Source: Manduca sexta
Lineage: Eukaryota > Arthropoda > Insecta > Lepidoptera > Sphingidae
Length of the DNA: 64,000 nt
Assembly: GCF_014839805.1 (NCBI RefSeq)
Contig: NC_051138.1
Coordinates: forward strand, 15,218,020-15,282,019
Direction: 5' to 3'
The notes under the pieces were generated by a model, which did not search any database, was not told the origin of the DNA, and saw nothing but the letters and a program-made list of their open reading frames with translations. Shown piece after piece: positions 31,530 through 42,794 of this stretch. Made by a program: the position numbers and the translations under genes. How positions within the stretch are numbered: the stretch's first letter is position 1; every line of letters begins with the position of its first letter.

Positions 31530-31700
31530 CTTTCCTTCAGGAAAACATCGTGAGGAAACCTACATACCTGAGAAATGGTCTAAGAATCTTTAGGTTATGT
31601 GAAATCTGCCAATCCGCACTAGGCCATCGTCGTGGACTAAGGCCTAATCCCTCTTAATACTAGAGGAGGCCCGTGCCCAGCAGTGGCACAGTATATGATA
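31530..31700 (+). mobile_element. SINE-A, head missing
   Basis: It runs from AGGAAAACATCGTGAGGAAA through GCCAATCCGCACTAGGCC to CAGCAGTGGCACAGTATAT. The tRNA-like head is absent. Confidence 0.75.
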
Positions 31701-32159
31701 CAACCATCCAAATGCGTTCAGAAGTTTCTGGGTTTACTTTAGACAGACGTCTATACAAATTTAACACAAACAAAAAATACAGATATATCTATTACTACGC
31801 ATTAAACAAGCCCCAATATTAACGAATACAAACTAAACAATTAAATTATAATATAATGAAGCGAATACAACTCAACGCCGGTTCGTTGCACGTATTAATT
31901 TGGCTTTTGAGAGCATGCATAATGAGATTAAAAACTTTTGTTTTCGTTTCCCGCTTCGAACATTATGTTTAGGTCAAACTAATACATGTTAATTTGAGAA
32001 GGTTAGTGTATCGGCACGACTAAAGTGAAAGGGTAAGTAGAAGTGTAATAGTATCTATGGTATTATTGTTTGATTGAGAGATAAATTTTGTATGTGAGGG
32101 TTTAACTTCAGAGCTACTGCACACAATCTACAATTTTTGTTCTAATTATTTATTGAAAT
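31701..32159. other. Intergenic, no gene seen
   Basis: AT-rich, nothing supported. Confidence 0.4.
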
Positions 32160-32395
32160 GTATATTAATATCAGCCCTATTATATTATAATATCCTACTG
32201 CTGGGCACGAGCCTCTACTACTGAGAAGGATTAGTCCTCACTCGACCACGGCACAGTGCGGATTGCCAAACTTCACATATCCTCAAAATATTTATACAAA
32301 ACTTGTCAGGTATATAGGTACCTCGCGATATTTCCTTCGCCGTTAACGCAAGCTATGTTTCACAAAGAACACACATTTTAGAAAAGCCGAAGGTA
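32160..32395 (-). mobile_element. SINE-A, tRNA head missing
   Basis: It is reversed: ATATCAGCCC tail end at 32168, body to ACGCAAGCTATGTTTCACAA, then diverges before the tRNA-like head. Confidence 0.7.
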
Positions 32396-32581
32396 GTAAA
32401 TAAAATAAATATATGTATGGAGGAATAACCTACTATTATATTTTACGTTCACCTGAATATTTTTTAAAAACCTTATAACCAAAAAAAAAACTGCGGCGAC
32501 GTTAATAACAGTAATTAGTTGCTCTCAATAATACAGAAGCAATCATTGCTAAAACGAAATTGGCACTCATAATGTACATGA

Positions 32582-32623
32582 GTGGAAAGTGAATGAGTAT
32601 ATGAATACTCACTCACTTTCCAC
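32582..32623. repeat. Imperfect palindrome
   Basis: GTGGAAAGTGA and TGAGTAT are mirrored by ATACTCA and TCACTTTCCAC around a short centre, giving a stem of about 19 pairs with one mismatch. Repeat family E sequence (CATCAGGTGCAGTGGGGACA) follows immediately. Confidence 0.7.
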
Positions 32624-33012
32624 TTAACATCAGGTGCAGTGGGGACACCTAGTCGTGTACGTAAAAAAAATCCTTGTCAAGAAAGCAACTCAGTTTAATG
32701 TGAAGGCGGTCTTCAATATTGACCGAACCGCTCTCCGTGTTAAATGACCTTTTTTAACTCTATTGTACATTCAATAAAATCTATTTTTCATGTTAGGGCC
32801 ATTAAGTATACTTCATGTATATTAATGTATTCTTTTCTGTTTTGAAATATAATTGATATACGCTCCCATATTTAAAAATATTTCTCGACAATGTTTCAGC
32901 CCATCCAAGATCAACACCAAGAGAATACGTTTATTGCATGCGGTAAATATGTCTAAATAAATAAATAAACGCCAATTCATAAAGTTTTTTTCTAAATCAC
33001 ATGTTTTTGTTA

Positions 33013-33214
33013 TCTATACTAATATTCTAAAGAGAAAAAGTTTGAGTGTATTCGTAGGGGCTAATCTCTGGAACTTCTGAACCGATTTTGAAATCCTTCT
33101 ACTAATAAGAAACTACTTCTAAGTGGTATAGGCTTGTTATTCCGGGATTATATTTTCCCGGGACTTTTGTATCGGAAAAACTTTATCACCTGGGTGAAGT
33201 CGCAGACAAAAGCA
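33013..33214 (+). mobile_element. Helitron-like short element
   Basis: It starts TCTATACTAATATTCTAAAG after an A. It ends GTCGCAGACAAAAGCATT, where the expected CTAG is mutated. Confidence 0.5.
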
Positions 33215-33570
33215 TTTAAAGTATATTCGTATTAAAATACACTGTTTCTGTAGGCGTTTACTACGCGTTTGACATGTTGTAGGCTCGGTTAATATACACT
33301 ACCTAGTTATTCTTTCTAGCGCTAAACAGTAAACTGTACCATTCTAAGTAATGTACACATTTATTATTGTGCATAAAGATATAGATTTGTCCAAAATCAA
33401 ATGGCGAAATGTGGGTGCCCTGTTTGCACCTTTGCCTACCCCTTCGGACATAACGGCGTGATGTTTTCATTTGTTGCCTCAAGATGACATATGCAGTAAG
33501 TCATAGGAATTTATGTTTCTGCTGTTCATGTATTGATGAGCGAAAACTGATTTTTAGCCCTAACTATCTA

Positions 33571-33762
33571 TCTATACATAGTACACAACAAAGTCCCCTT
33601 TTCTGTCTGTCTGTATGTCATAAATTTCCTCAAAATCTACAGAATTTTGAAATTTGTATGAAATTTGGTATGGAGATAGTTTAAGACCCTGGAAAAATAT
33701 ATAGCAGGACATTTTAAACCGGAAGACTATTCCACGCGGGTGAAACCGCGAGCAAAAGCTAG
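33571..33762 (+). mobile_element. Helitron-like short element
   Basis: It starts TCTATACATAGTACACAACA and ends ACCGCGAGCAAAAGCTAG, a GC-rich end plus CTAG. Length 192 bp. Confidence 0.5.
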
Positions 33763-33924
33763 CTATTAATAGGTTCTATCTCAGTTCGGCTCTGGGCATG
33801 CGTGCGGGCCTCCCATAACACCATTAGCCTTTGTCCATTAGTGCGATCTATCTTCCGTACGGGACTGAATATAGTTTTGTGGACTTCTGTTACTTTATTA
33901 TATACTATTATTTATTAGATTATT

Positions 33925-34335
33925 GTTGGTGGTAGGATATATTTTATAGCCTGGATAGCGACCACCGTACACTAGGTGTTAAAACCTGCCATAGTGGCCC
34001 ACGTAAGTATTGCGTTCCGGGATCAGGGGCCTTATTCTCTATCCCGCACGTTATTTTGACAGTGCGTAACAAGCACGTAACACAACGCATCATGTTTAGG
34101 ACTATAGAAATTTGGCTTACAGAATACCATTCCACGCACATTTCTCGAAGATAACATGACACGGCCGCGTTACGCGTTTACAGTATCATACAGAATAAGG
34201 GACCTGCCTGTGTATATCCGGTTCCAACAAGCCGGTATAATTATCGATGGGGAATCATCTCTCATCAGTCGATATTCTATTGGACCCCACTCCACCTACC
34301 ATCAGGTGCCGACGGGTCACCTTGCCGTATAAAAT
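33925..34335 (+). repeat. Interspersed repeat family E, interrupted
   Basis: Same layout as 17223-17475 but with about 180 extra bases at 34027-34206 between GGGATCAG and CCTGTGTATA. Confidence 0.7.
34027..34204. mobile_element. Small MITE inside repeat E
   Basis: The termini GGGCCTTATTCT and AGAATAAGGGAC are imperfect inverted repeats. The interior contains ACGGCCGCGTTACGCG. A diverged relative in reverse orientation is at 39357-39445. The superfamily is uncertain. Confidence 0.6.
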
Positions 34336-34680
34336 CAAAAAATTCTAGGAGATGCTCGCGGTTCAACCGCGTGTAAAATATTTCCTAGTAAAAAAGTCCC
34401 TAAAACACTGTAAGACACGCCATCTACTAAAAAACAGATTAACAATTTCCCTTATTTCTTATGGGAGCAAAATACTAGAAAAAACAGTAAATTATGTGTT
34501 ATTCCAGTAAAATTAAACACAGGAACCGCTAAACGGATTATAATGAAATTTGGATGACGGATACACCACGTCCTGGATTACCTTATAAGCTAGTTTTTAT
34601 CCCGGCAAATTGGTCCCGTGGGATATATTTGAAAATTTTATCTGATATTTGGAATAAATAACGCTAGCTATATAAAATAA

Positions 34681-34905
34681 TAATATTATCAACCCTGTAT
34701 TATATACTCTCCCACTGTTGGGCACGGGCCTCCTCTACTACTGAGAGGGACTAGGATGTAGTCCACCACGCTAGCCTAGTGCGGAATGGTAGACTTCACA
34801 CACCTTCGAAATTTCTATAGAGAACTTCTCAGGTATGCAGGCTTCCTCAGAATGTTTTCCTCCACTATTGAAGCAAGCAATAATTCACAAAGAATACTAA
34901 TAATA
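34681..34905 (-). mobile_element. SINE-A, tRNA head missing
   Basis: It is reversed, from CCCTGTATTATATACT through TCCACCACGCTAGCCTAGTG to TTCACAAAGAATAC. It lies about 400 bases upstream of Arr-7. Confidence 0.75.
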
Positions 34906-35172
34906 AAATTATTTATGTCAAAAACAGTTGATTAATAACTTATGTACGTTATGTTTCAATAGATAACACAGTACTTATAAGATGTTTAGCCACTATTGTT
35001 GTATTATGAAGTGAAGGCGTACCCACGAAAACCGACAACTCAAATGGACATAAAGTTTTATCGTTCTTTAAGTACATTTCACGGAAGGGTCATGTTAAAA
35101 CATTCCCTTATGAAGTGCTGATAAACAAAATGAACCCAGTCACTTTATCTGTCGATAAGGAAGAAATTACCC

Positions 35173-35180
35173 TATATAAT
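35173..35180 (+). promoter_or_regulatory. TATA-like element and GATA motifs upstream of Arr-7
   Basis: TATATAAT lies 131 bases before the chosen ATG. GATA-type motifs stand nearby: TTATCTGTCGATAAGG (35145-35160) and CTTATCAG (35186-35193). The position argues that the open frame upstream of 35304 is leader or promoter sequence rather than protein. Confidence 0.4.
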
Positions 35181-35303
35181 ATTGTCTTATCAGTAGAAAC
35201 AACTAGTTTAAGGGCAATTCTCACCAGCACAACTGCATTAAACTGCTTTATTAAAAAAATTAATTCAAACATTAAGCTGTTTATCGCAAAAATCAATACA
35301 AAA

Positions 35304-36251
35304 ATGGGTATAACCTGTGAAATCCATTTGAATAACCCTGAAGGTGGTGGATTTACTCCCGGTGATAAAGTATCAGGCAATATCGTATATACTGTGGACG
35401 AAGCGACACCAGTTAATAAAATAACCGCAACACTGAAAGGTGTAGGCTATTTGAAGACTAAAGAACGTAGACAATTAGGTAGATTTCCATCAAGCCCTTC
35501 AGAATATGAAGATAAGTACGTTGAAATTGAACAAGTACTGCAAGATGAAACTGTTCTGCCGCCAGGACGATACGAAAGACATTTCGACTTCCAATTACCA
35601 AAAGATATACCGCCTTCATTTTACTTCAAAGATAAGTATCTTACACACTCAATTCTCTGTTATATCGCTTACTGCGTAAAAGTGCAGTTCCACGTGCCAG
35701 GGCTGTTTAATCTTAACAAAAAGTTCGAAAGGGGGTTCCCTGTATTATCAGTATTGGAACCTCGCGTTCCCACCGTACCAACCTTCTTCGGCGAACAATC
35801 AAAATTATACAAACCTTGTACCAGAAAAACTAGGTTAGTCAACATAAAAGCAAAAGTAGAGAGTTGTTTCATCCAACCGGGCGGAACAATTGAAATGACA
35901 TACGAAGTATTCAACGACACAAATATCACTATTAAGTCAGTAAAGACGCGCATTAAAGAAGAGTTAAAGATTAAACAGTCACGCCTGTGGGATGATAACA
36001 TTATAATTACAAAAACTGTGCCAAACACGGAGACTCAATCTGATGTAATTAAATGCGGAGGAATACAACGTATGATGTTGAAAACTACTGTACAACCAAG
36101 CTGCAGTTCTTTAGAAAACTCAAAAATAGTCTCCAGAAAGTACTATATGAAGATCACAGCGACACTACCAGCGCCACATTTAAATGTTAGAATGGAAATC
36201 CCGCTGCAAATCGGTCCAGTGGATCGTGTTCGACCAGCAGGAAGGCCCTAA
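35304..36251 (+). CDS. Arr-7: alpha-arrestin lacking the PPxY tail
   Basis: Intronless, 315 residues from the ATG at 35304 (MGITCEIHLNNPEGGGFTPG), chosen because it aligns with the MGIFCEISL start of Arr-6. An in-frame ATG at 35130 would add 58 residues but includes a TATA-like element and has no family match. The N-terminal arrestin domain runs to about residue 145 (GDKVSGNIVYTV; LCYIAYCVKVQFHVPGLF) and the C-terminal domain covers about 180-305 (IQPGGTIEMTYEVFNDTNI; LPAPHLNVRMEIPLQIG). The protein then stops after VDRVRPAGRP, where Arr-6 continues to PPTYW, so the ubiquitin-ligase docking motif is missing. AATAAA follows 31 bases after the stop, so the short form looks like the real end. 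It stands 18 kb from the cluster. Without PPxY it may act differently or be losing function. Confidence 0.88.
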   Translation: MGITCEIHLNNPEGGGFTPGDKVSGNIVYTVDEATPVNKITATLKGVGYLKTKERRQLGRFPSSPSEYEDKYVEIEQVLQDETVLPPGRYERHFDFQLPKDIPPSFYFKDKYLTHSILCYIAYCVKVQFHVPGLFNLNKKFERGFPVLSVLEPRVPTVPTFFGEQSKLYKPCTRKTRLVNIKAKVESCFIQPGGTIEMTYEVFNDTNITIKSVKTRIKEELKIKQSRLWDDNIIITKTVPNTETQSDVIKCGGIQRMMLKTTVQPSCSSLENSKIVSRKYYMKITATLPAPHLNVRMEIPLQIGPVDRVRPAGRP

Positions 36252-36282
36252 GCTAAATGTTAGGCTACGAAACTCGATAAAG

Positions 36283-36288
36283 AATAAA
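36283..36288 (+). promoter_or_regulatory. Polyadenylation signal of Arr-7
   Basis: AATAAA, 31 bases after the Arr-7 stop. Confidence 0.55.
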
Positions 36289-36299
36289 TTATAGCTGAA

Positions 36300-37539
36300 T
36301 ATTGCTCTGGCTATATCGCCCACAAACCAAGTGATAACCTCCAAAACCTGATTATCACCGTACGGAACGAGGGAAAGGGATCGAGAAGTAGGAATTCAGT
36401 GCTACGGATCAGATTCGCACGACACTCAACATTAATGTGGCTGAAGTCGCTCATGTCGCCAAAAACCCGACCAGATAGCATATCGTGCGCGAAGGACTAT
36501 TTCCCTGATAACTCATGACCCCCAACATTAGGAAATCAACGCATAGAGGAAAAGGAGGATAGCTATGAGGACATCATGAACATGCGATATACTTTTGTAT
36601 ATGTACCATCATTTATATATTTTTTGCTTAACAAAGTTATATAAATTATGGTTCTGCTTTCAGTAAGTATATAATATGTGATGGTACAATATATATTTTT
36701 AATTTAATTTTGTTTATTATTTTATATTCTAGAACAGCTTACAGATTTAGCACAAATTATAAAAATGGAAAATGAAAGTATTTTTTTTTTGCAAGCTTTC
36801 ACCTATTAATCCTACATAAGTAAAATATTAATTTAACTCCAATAAAATTTTATACAATTATACTGAAAGCGGACAAACATTAAGTTGTATATGTTAATGT
36901 AATTGTGATATATTGAACTTATTAATATTCATCACTCATTATTGGTGTATCAACGAAGCGCAGTACGTAAAACAAGATTGATATTTATTAAGACGGTAGA
37001 TCAAGTACAGGCCTGGTCGCACTACCCTCTTAATAAAATATATTATAAGCAAATCGTTGTAAAATTAAATATATATTTTTTTAATCTATTCTCTACAAAA
37101 ATTAATAATGGATCTTATTGACTATGTATTTATGATTCCTATGAAATTATAATTATAGCATAAATTACGAAATATTATTAGAATATAAAACATTGAATCA
37201 TCATGAATAAGGTGTGTTTATGTTTTAACGAATTATAGCAGTAATTTCAAAATACACATCATTTAAACCAGCTTTGCCATCTGTACCTACTTGTGTAGGC
37301 GCGTCGACATTATAAAATATAAGAAGTAAACCATCTGAAACGCAAGAACTAATGTATAATCTGGTATAAAAATAAAATTGCCAAGCCGCAACTGCGCGAA
37401 GGATTAAAAAAACTTAATTAAATGTCATTAAAATGTAACAGCGTCGGCTCTTGCTGAGACGCTGTTTAATTAATGTTGCAGCTCATAGGATGGTCTTTGT
37501 CTATTTTTGGTCCACGCTTTAGAGTACGCTGTGCAGACA
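36300..37539. other. Intergenic, no gene seen
   Basis: The part to 36590 is less AT-rich than the rest and could be old coding sequence (see findings). After that it is strongly AT-rich with nothing supported. Confidence 0.4.
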
Positions 37540-37690
37540 CAGTTGTGACCTATTTTTACTGGTAGGTCTTTCATATGTAAGAGTCCGCCTGGGTAGGTAC
37601 CACCGCTATATAGATTTCTGCCGCCAAGCAGGAATGTGTAGTCACTGTTGTGTTCCAGTTTTAAGGATATATTGTAGCTAAAAAATGATA
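37540..37690 (-). repeat. Repeat family D fragment
   Basis: The reverse complement matches the end of family D (AACACAACAGTGACTACACA, GGCGGACTCTTACATATG). The 110-codon minus-strand open frame here is a repeat by-product. Confidence 0.6.
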
Positions 37691-37757
37691 TTTGCACTGA
37701 TATTAAATCTCTCGTATCCGAATTCCGGCCACACCGGCCAATAACTGAGATCAGCCA

Positions 37758-37870
37758 GTTACGTAGGAGATATAATAGTGCACAAGTGTGTGCGCAATAC
37801 ACAGGTGCATTTTCTGTTCTTTCACTCTCATAGTACGGAGAGACGTCAATCCGACATGACTGGAGAGAAA
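37758..37870 (+). repeat. Interspersed repeat family C
   Basis: It carries GTGCACAAGTGTGTGCGCAA and an ACACAGGTGCATTTTCTGTT segment; compare 31381-31500. Confidence 0.65.
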
Positions 37871-38440
37871 TTCATTCATTATGGTCGTGACTATCAGACG
37901 GGCATTATTTATTATCGTTTCATTACTAATGTGTATAAATTAAATTTACCAAACCCGTTTGTGAAGTCGGCATTTAAGAATGTCTGATCTTTAGTAGCCT
38001 ACCTGATCAATAAACGAATTGCATTCCATTTGAGGCTCGTGAACTGCGTAAAAACCTTTTCTATTGCAAGTCCCTAAAATACTTTAAGTCCCTTAAATAC
38101 TAAATTCTTAAAAAAATCCATAATTTTCTAGGGAAGCATGTTATCGAAATAAAAAGTAACCGATGTGTTAACCCACGATATTTATCCAAGTGTAAAATGT
38201 CATTAAAATCCGTTCAGTTATTTCTCCGTTTATCTCTTACGAGCATCAAATCATTTGCCTAAACAATCATTTATAATATAAAGATTAATAAAATGAGAAG
38301 TAAGATTAATTATATTAACATAGAACTGACCAAGCCATCTCAGTTGTTACTTTACAAAAGCCACTTGTGTTACTAAATACTGTTTCTTGTTAAACAATGT
38401 CACAAAATATTTTGATATTTTATTGGGGCGGAAAAGTTCT

Positions 38441-38625
38441 GGAGTGGCGACCACGAACAGGAAGACGCAGCGCAGTCAGGCCCCCCACGAGATGGACTGA
38501 CGACCTGGTGAGGGTCGCCGGAGTCCGATGGATGAGGGCGGCCCAGAACCGGTTCCTATGGCGCTCAATGGGGGAGGCCTATGTCCAGCAGTAGACGCTT
38601 CTTGGCTAAAATGATGATTGTATAT
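38441..38625 (+). mobile_element. 5'-truncated RTE-type LINE fragment
   Basis: It translates to TRWTDDLVRVAGVRWMRAAQ and ends EAYVQQ followed by a stop, the RTE/BovB-like C-terminus also seen at 23694-23935. The tail has AAATGATGATT. Confidence 0.85.
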
Positions 38626-39174
38626 TAAACAATTTCTGCCAAAGCCAGTACAGAATTCGTTCCAAACCAGAAAACAATTTAAAAAGTATATTTTCAATAT
38701 TCTCAAGTGAATGCCACACATCCAGTTCAATTTTAATTTAGAGAAAAAACGAGACAATTTAGAACAAGCGTGAGACAAATTGCTCGCCGGTTTAAACGTA
38801 CATCAAAGACCACTTACAATGTAATCACCCCCCCTTTTCCCTGAAGTCATTTCCTTATCCTTGCGGGCAGAATTGCAAACGCTTTGTAAGGTGAAGGATC
38901 TGAATACTATAAAACCTGTATTTCCTCATTAACTTTCGTGAAAATAGAGGGCAAATATGAATGGAATCCATAGATTTTGGTAGTATGATATTGAAGGTAA
39001 AAATGATTACTCTTTTTTAAATCTTCTGTCCATTTCTTGCATGGCAAAGATTGGTCCAAATATAAACAGATAGTAATTCTATTTCAAATGAAATTGAAAT
39101 TTATAACAGTATTGAAATTAAACTAGAATTATAAAATATAGGTAGATATTGTAACTTTGACTTTTCTCACGGCC
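38626..39174. other. Intergenic, no gene seen
   Basis: AT-rich, nothing supported. Confidence 0.4.
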
Positions 39175-39300
39175 AACACCTCTGACCCTCCCCCCCCCCT
39201 CCCGCCCTACGCCCCTCCTCCATGTCCAGAAGGCTGCAGTCTTCGTCAAGAGAAAGTTATAATAACCTCGAACAAATCCGACAAATAGTTTTATTTCAAC
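39175..39300 (+). repeat. Repeat family H fragment with polypyrimidine run
   Basis: A C-rich run at about 39185-39225 is followed by AGAAGGCTGCAGTCTTCGTC and an AATCCGACAAATAGTT end, related to 18225-18372 (reverse). Confidence 0.5.
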
Positions 39301-39356
39301 GTCTTACATTTATGTAAAGATAAGAAATCATATCAATAGAGTATGCTTGAAGATCA

Positions 39357-39445
39357 TAGGCCTTATCCTTTACGATAGCGTAACACGGCCGTGTCATCTT
39401 GGAGAAATTAGCCTGAAATGGTATTCTGGGTTCTAACAATAAAGG
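39357..39445 (-). mobile_element. Small MITE, relative of 34027-34204
   Basis: It contains GGCCTTATCCTTTACGATAG and CGTAACACGGCCGTGTCAT, the reverse complement of the 34027-34204 interior. One end is lost. Confidence 0.5.
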
Positions 39446-40416
39446 ATTTAAGTGAGGTCAGTTCATAGCTTCTTAAGTTTTTAATATTCCTGATATATTT
39501 TGAATTTGGAATATCTGGGCTACTATTTGAGTACTGAAATTGAAAGAGGTAAAAAAGTTGCTTGCAAAAAAATCATACTATAAATAGCAATTTCTTTTAG
39601 CATTCCATAACACATGATCCCATCATTAAGTTCGGAGATCGGTTTCCCTGTAATATTGTCTAAAAGCAATACAATTGGATGTAATCCCGCGGGAACAGAT
39701 ACTCTGCGAAACCGTTTAATCGCTGGAATTGGTTCGCGGTTATTGCAATATGTTATTTGTTTGATGGTATATTGATCTTAAGATAGCATTCGGTAACGAA
39801 TCTCTTTTAGTAAATTTAACCTATCAAACAAGGTTTTTTTTTGTTATTTTATGTAATAATGCATTATTTTTTGCAATTAAAGAATGTTTACTTACTACTG
39901 TAAACATAAACAAATATGACGTCACTAGACGTAGATTGGTGGATTCAAGCACGTTCCGTTCCACGTCACTTTCAATTAGTAATTATTGTTAAAAAATAAT
40001 ATAAAATAAAAAAAAAAAAATTTGTTATGGCCCTTGTTTTAAGGCTTTAAATATTTTATTTACAATATATTGATAAATATGACATTTGCATCTTCCCTTT
40101 ATTTATATAAACTCACAATGTTCCTTTGGTTTTTTTATAATGATGTAGATTATATCTGGATACAAAACTTTTTTAAATAACTTTCATTGCGAACAAATTC
40201 ATTCATTCATCATGTTGCGCAACATTACCAGGTATGTTGCGCGTCACGTTTTGTAAAAGTGCTAGGTTAGGACCCTTTACGACCCTTAAGTGTCATTTAG
40301 ATAGTAATCAACCGGCAGACCCGTAGTGAACATAAGGCCTCATTGGCTATCCTTCTCTGAAATAGCTCAACGCAGAATAAAAGTTACATTATTATTTTAC
40401 TTACATAGCAACAGCA
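39446..40416. other. Intergenic, no gene seen
   Basis: AT-rich with a poly-A run near 40010. No gene or classified repeat. Confidence 0.4.
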
Positions 40417-40585
40417 ACAATAAAATTTTTATAGAATCTGATTATACAGCAGCGGCGAAGGGCGAATATAACCCGATTATAATTATCATTAGAACGATTT
40501 GCAGACAACATCCATACATATTAGGACCTATATATTGTGTCGGGTTTCCTTTTCAGATAATTTCACCTATGGCCACTGTTAACAG
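40417..40585 (+). mobile_element. MITE with hAT-like ends
   Basis: It begins near CAGCGGCGAAGGGCGAATAT and ends CACCTATGGCCACTGTT, imperfect inverted termini. The interior matches 23600-24035. Confidence 0.55.
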
Positions 40586-41014
40586 ATCGACCATAGACAC
40601 AATATCAAAAGAATCATAGAGGCACTGCTAGTCTTATACAAAAACAATAGATAGTGAAAATATCTTTTGGACTTCTGGACACTGACGTATATTGTTTCCA
40701 ATAAATATTCGTATTATTTATTGAGAAGTTAATCAATAACAGTACTTTTTAAATTGATCGTATAATTCGTTCGAACTCAAGAGAAAAGCGTTCGAAATTC
40801 GAATTTTAAAATAGAATATAAATAAATTCTGGCTAGGTAAACTCGACATTGTGACCCATCGCAGAACGTCCGACCTTCATCCAAACAAGATTTGCCCAAT
40901 TACGAGCCTATCGCTCCCACAGGACGAAGGGACCTCGCACAATACAATGGGCGTACAAAAGGTCCACTCCATAAACCTTTAGTATTTTAGCTAGATTTTT
41001 TTAGTACAGTAATT
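40586..41014. other. Intergenic, no gene seen
   Basis: A moderately GC-rich stretch near 40850-40960 does not read as protein over any useful length. Confidence 0.4.
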
Positions 41015-41402
41015 AATAGGGGACCGGCCTATGCTTGATTTTGTACATTATTGTATATGTAATAGTTAATAATACGAAAAAGAAGCACTCCTGCTAAAAC
41101 TCCATAAATATTGGTTGAAAAATGGGCGAGTAATTCATATTTAAAATATTGTAATGTGCAGAAGTGAAGTGAAGAGAAATCGCTTCATCTCTTTCTTTCG
41201 CACGCGTCGTAATTCCCGATGACGTCACATGCGGGTATTTCGTCTCTTTTGTGTTTCTTGTTAATTACCCCTTCCACCGAAATTCAAAGACTTATAACTT
41301 GTTGTTTTTTTACCGGATTTCAATTATTCCTTCTGTGTTATAATTTATATTATATAAATATTTGATAATAGTAAAGAACAAAAATGAGTCCGGTACCCTA
41401 TT
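41015..41402 (-). mobile_element. MITE G, uninterrupted copy
   Basis: The ends AATAGGGGACCGGCC and GGTACCCTATT are inverted. The reverse complement matches 29093-30471 with the Helitron removed. 388 bp, no coding capacity. Confidence 0.75.
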
Positions 41403-41525
41403 GCCTGCCTCGTTCGCGTATTACTGTACAACTGCAGTGCTGAGGTCTTAGTTTCGATTCCCGGGTTGGGTGTACAATTACCCCTCTACCCCTTTGGAGA
41501 AAAAAGGGATGAATGTGTATGTAAT
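41403..41525 (+). mobile_element. SINE-B copy, internally shortened
   Basis: It has the tRNA-like head with TACTGTACAACTGCAGTGCT and the B-box-like GTTTCGATTCCCGGG, then jumps to the CCCCTCTACCCCTTTGG end, so the middle of the SINE is missing. Confidence 0.65.
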
Positions 41526-42049
41526 TAATACCTACGATATTGTGCTGTAAAACATAATTTTTTTTATTTGAAGAGAAAAAAAATTGGGAAAAATAACGTG
41601 TGTGTTATTTTATCTATCTCCAAAAAAAATAATTGTGATTTAAAAAAAAACCGTAACACAGTACTATCAAACATTTCTACAATTTTATATCAACATTTTA
41701 TCAAAAAAAAATATGTGATTACAAAAAAATCCGCGCCTTCTGTTCTCACTTTGTTATAACATTCGTAAGATAGTCAATAGTTATTCGTATAGGTTGTGTC
41801 CCTCACTTTGATCCCTCCGCAGTGAATGAACCTCAATACGTGCACCAATAGCGTATCAAGAGAGGACCTTTGTGGCAAACAAGATTTTATTGCGCACAAA
41901 AAGCTCATGACAGGCAAATTGTTGGGCCTATAATCATATTGTGGAACATTTTCAGACGAATTTACTCTTTAAAATAATGTGATTGAAGGGTGTTTAAGCT
42001 AGTAGTATTGAAAAGCTATATCTCATGATCACGGGCAGTGTAATAAGTG
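41526..42049. other. Intergenic, no gene seen
   Basis: Lysine-rich short frames at 41568-41759 reflect A-rich sequence, not a gene. Confidence 0.4.
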
Positions 42050-42140
42050 AGTTCCAAGATTATTTAGAGCGGACATTGGCAAGATTGTCAAACAAAAATT
42101 TTGCGCTCATGCGATAGTTACTTAATCTACCGTGAAATAC
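42050..42140 (+). repeat. Repeat family F fragment
   Basis: It carries TTTTGCGCTCATGCGATAGT and the preceding AAGATTATTTAGAGCGGACA, matching 25180-25265. Confidence 0.6.
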
Positions 42141-42794
42141 CAATCAATACAATCTATATAATAATAATACAATCTACCGTTTCGAAGACTACTTTCATAG
42201 TCACACAAAATATTAAATCCAAAAAATAATTTAGTCGATTACTCTATTATATCTCATTCGCAACCCTTCTGGACGTATTAACTCTATACTTAATACATCC
42301 CGCGATATTTTATAGGTTGTTTTATGAGACTAAAAGCTAGATTCAGTTCAGGTCTACCTCAATGCTATCACGGCTCCTTTCATTTAAGAGGTTCTAGGGT
42401 TGTCTACACCGCAAAACCAAGGCTAAGTAAGGCCGCACACGGTTGGTAATTAAATATTTCACGATAGGGATACACGATAAGCAACGCTCTCAAATTTTGA
42501 AAATAAATTGATTCCATTTTACATATTCGGGTCTTTTAGGGGTAGTGCACATGCTATGTTTATTGCCGAGAAATAGCCCAAATTATGAAAAAATGTATTA
42601 CTTTTAAACAACATTTCTGGATTGTTAAGTGTTACAGCTGGATTTTTCTATGGATAAAGAAATGTGTTTCACACATACACTCTTACTTATAAACTTGTTT
42701 TCGCGTTAAGAGATGGTAAAGAATTGCTTAAATAGCTGTCAAAAACGACACTTAACTAAACGTCACTTAAACTTTAACGTCAAACCTTATGCTC
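42141..42794. other. Intergenic, no gene seen
   Basis: Nothing supported. Confidence 0.4.

Noticed and set aside
35115..35303. 63-residue N-terminal extension of Arr-7
   Set aside because: The frame opens without ATG at 35115, the in-frame ATG at 35130 has no family counterpart, and a TATA-like element lies inside the stretch.
35669..36028. Minus-strand open frame of 119 codons
   Set aside because: It is antisense to the C-terminal half of Arr-7 and has no domain; it is a shadow.
37470..37802. 110-codon minus-strand open frame
   Set aside because: Most of it is a reversed fragment of repeat family D.
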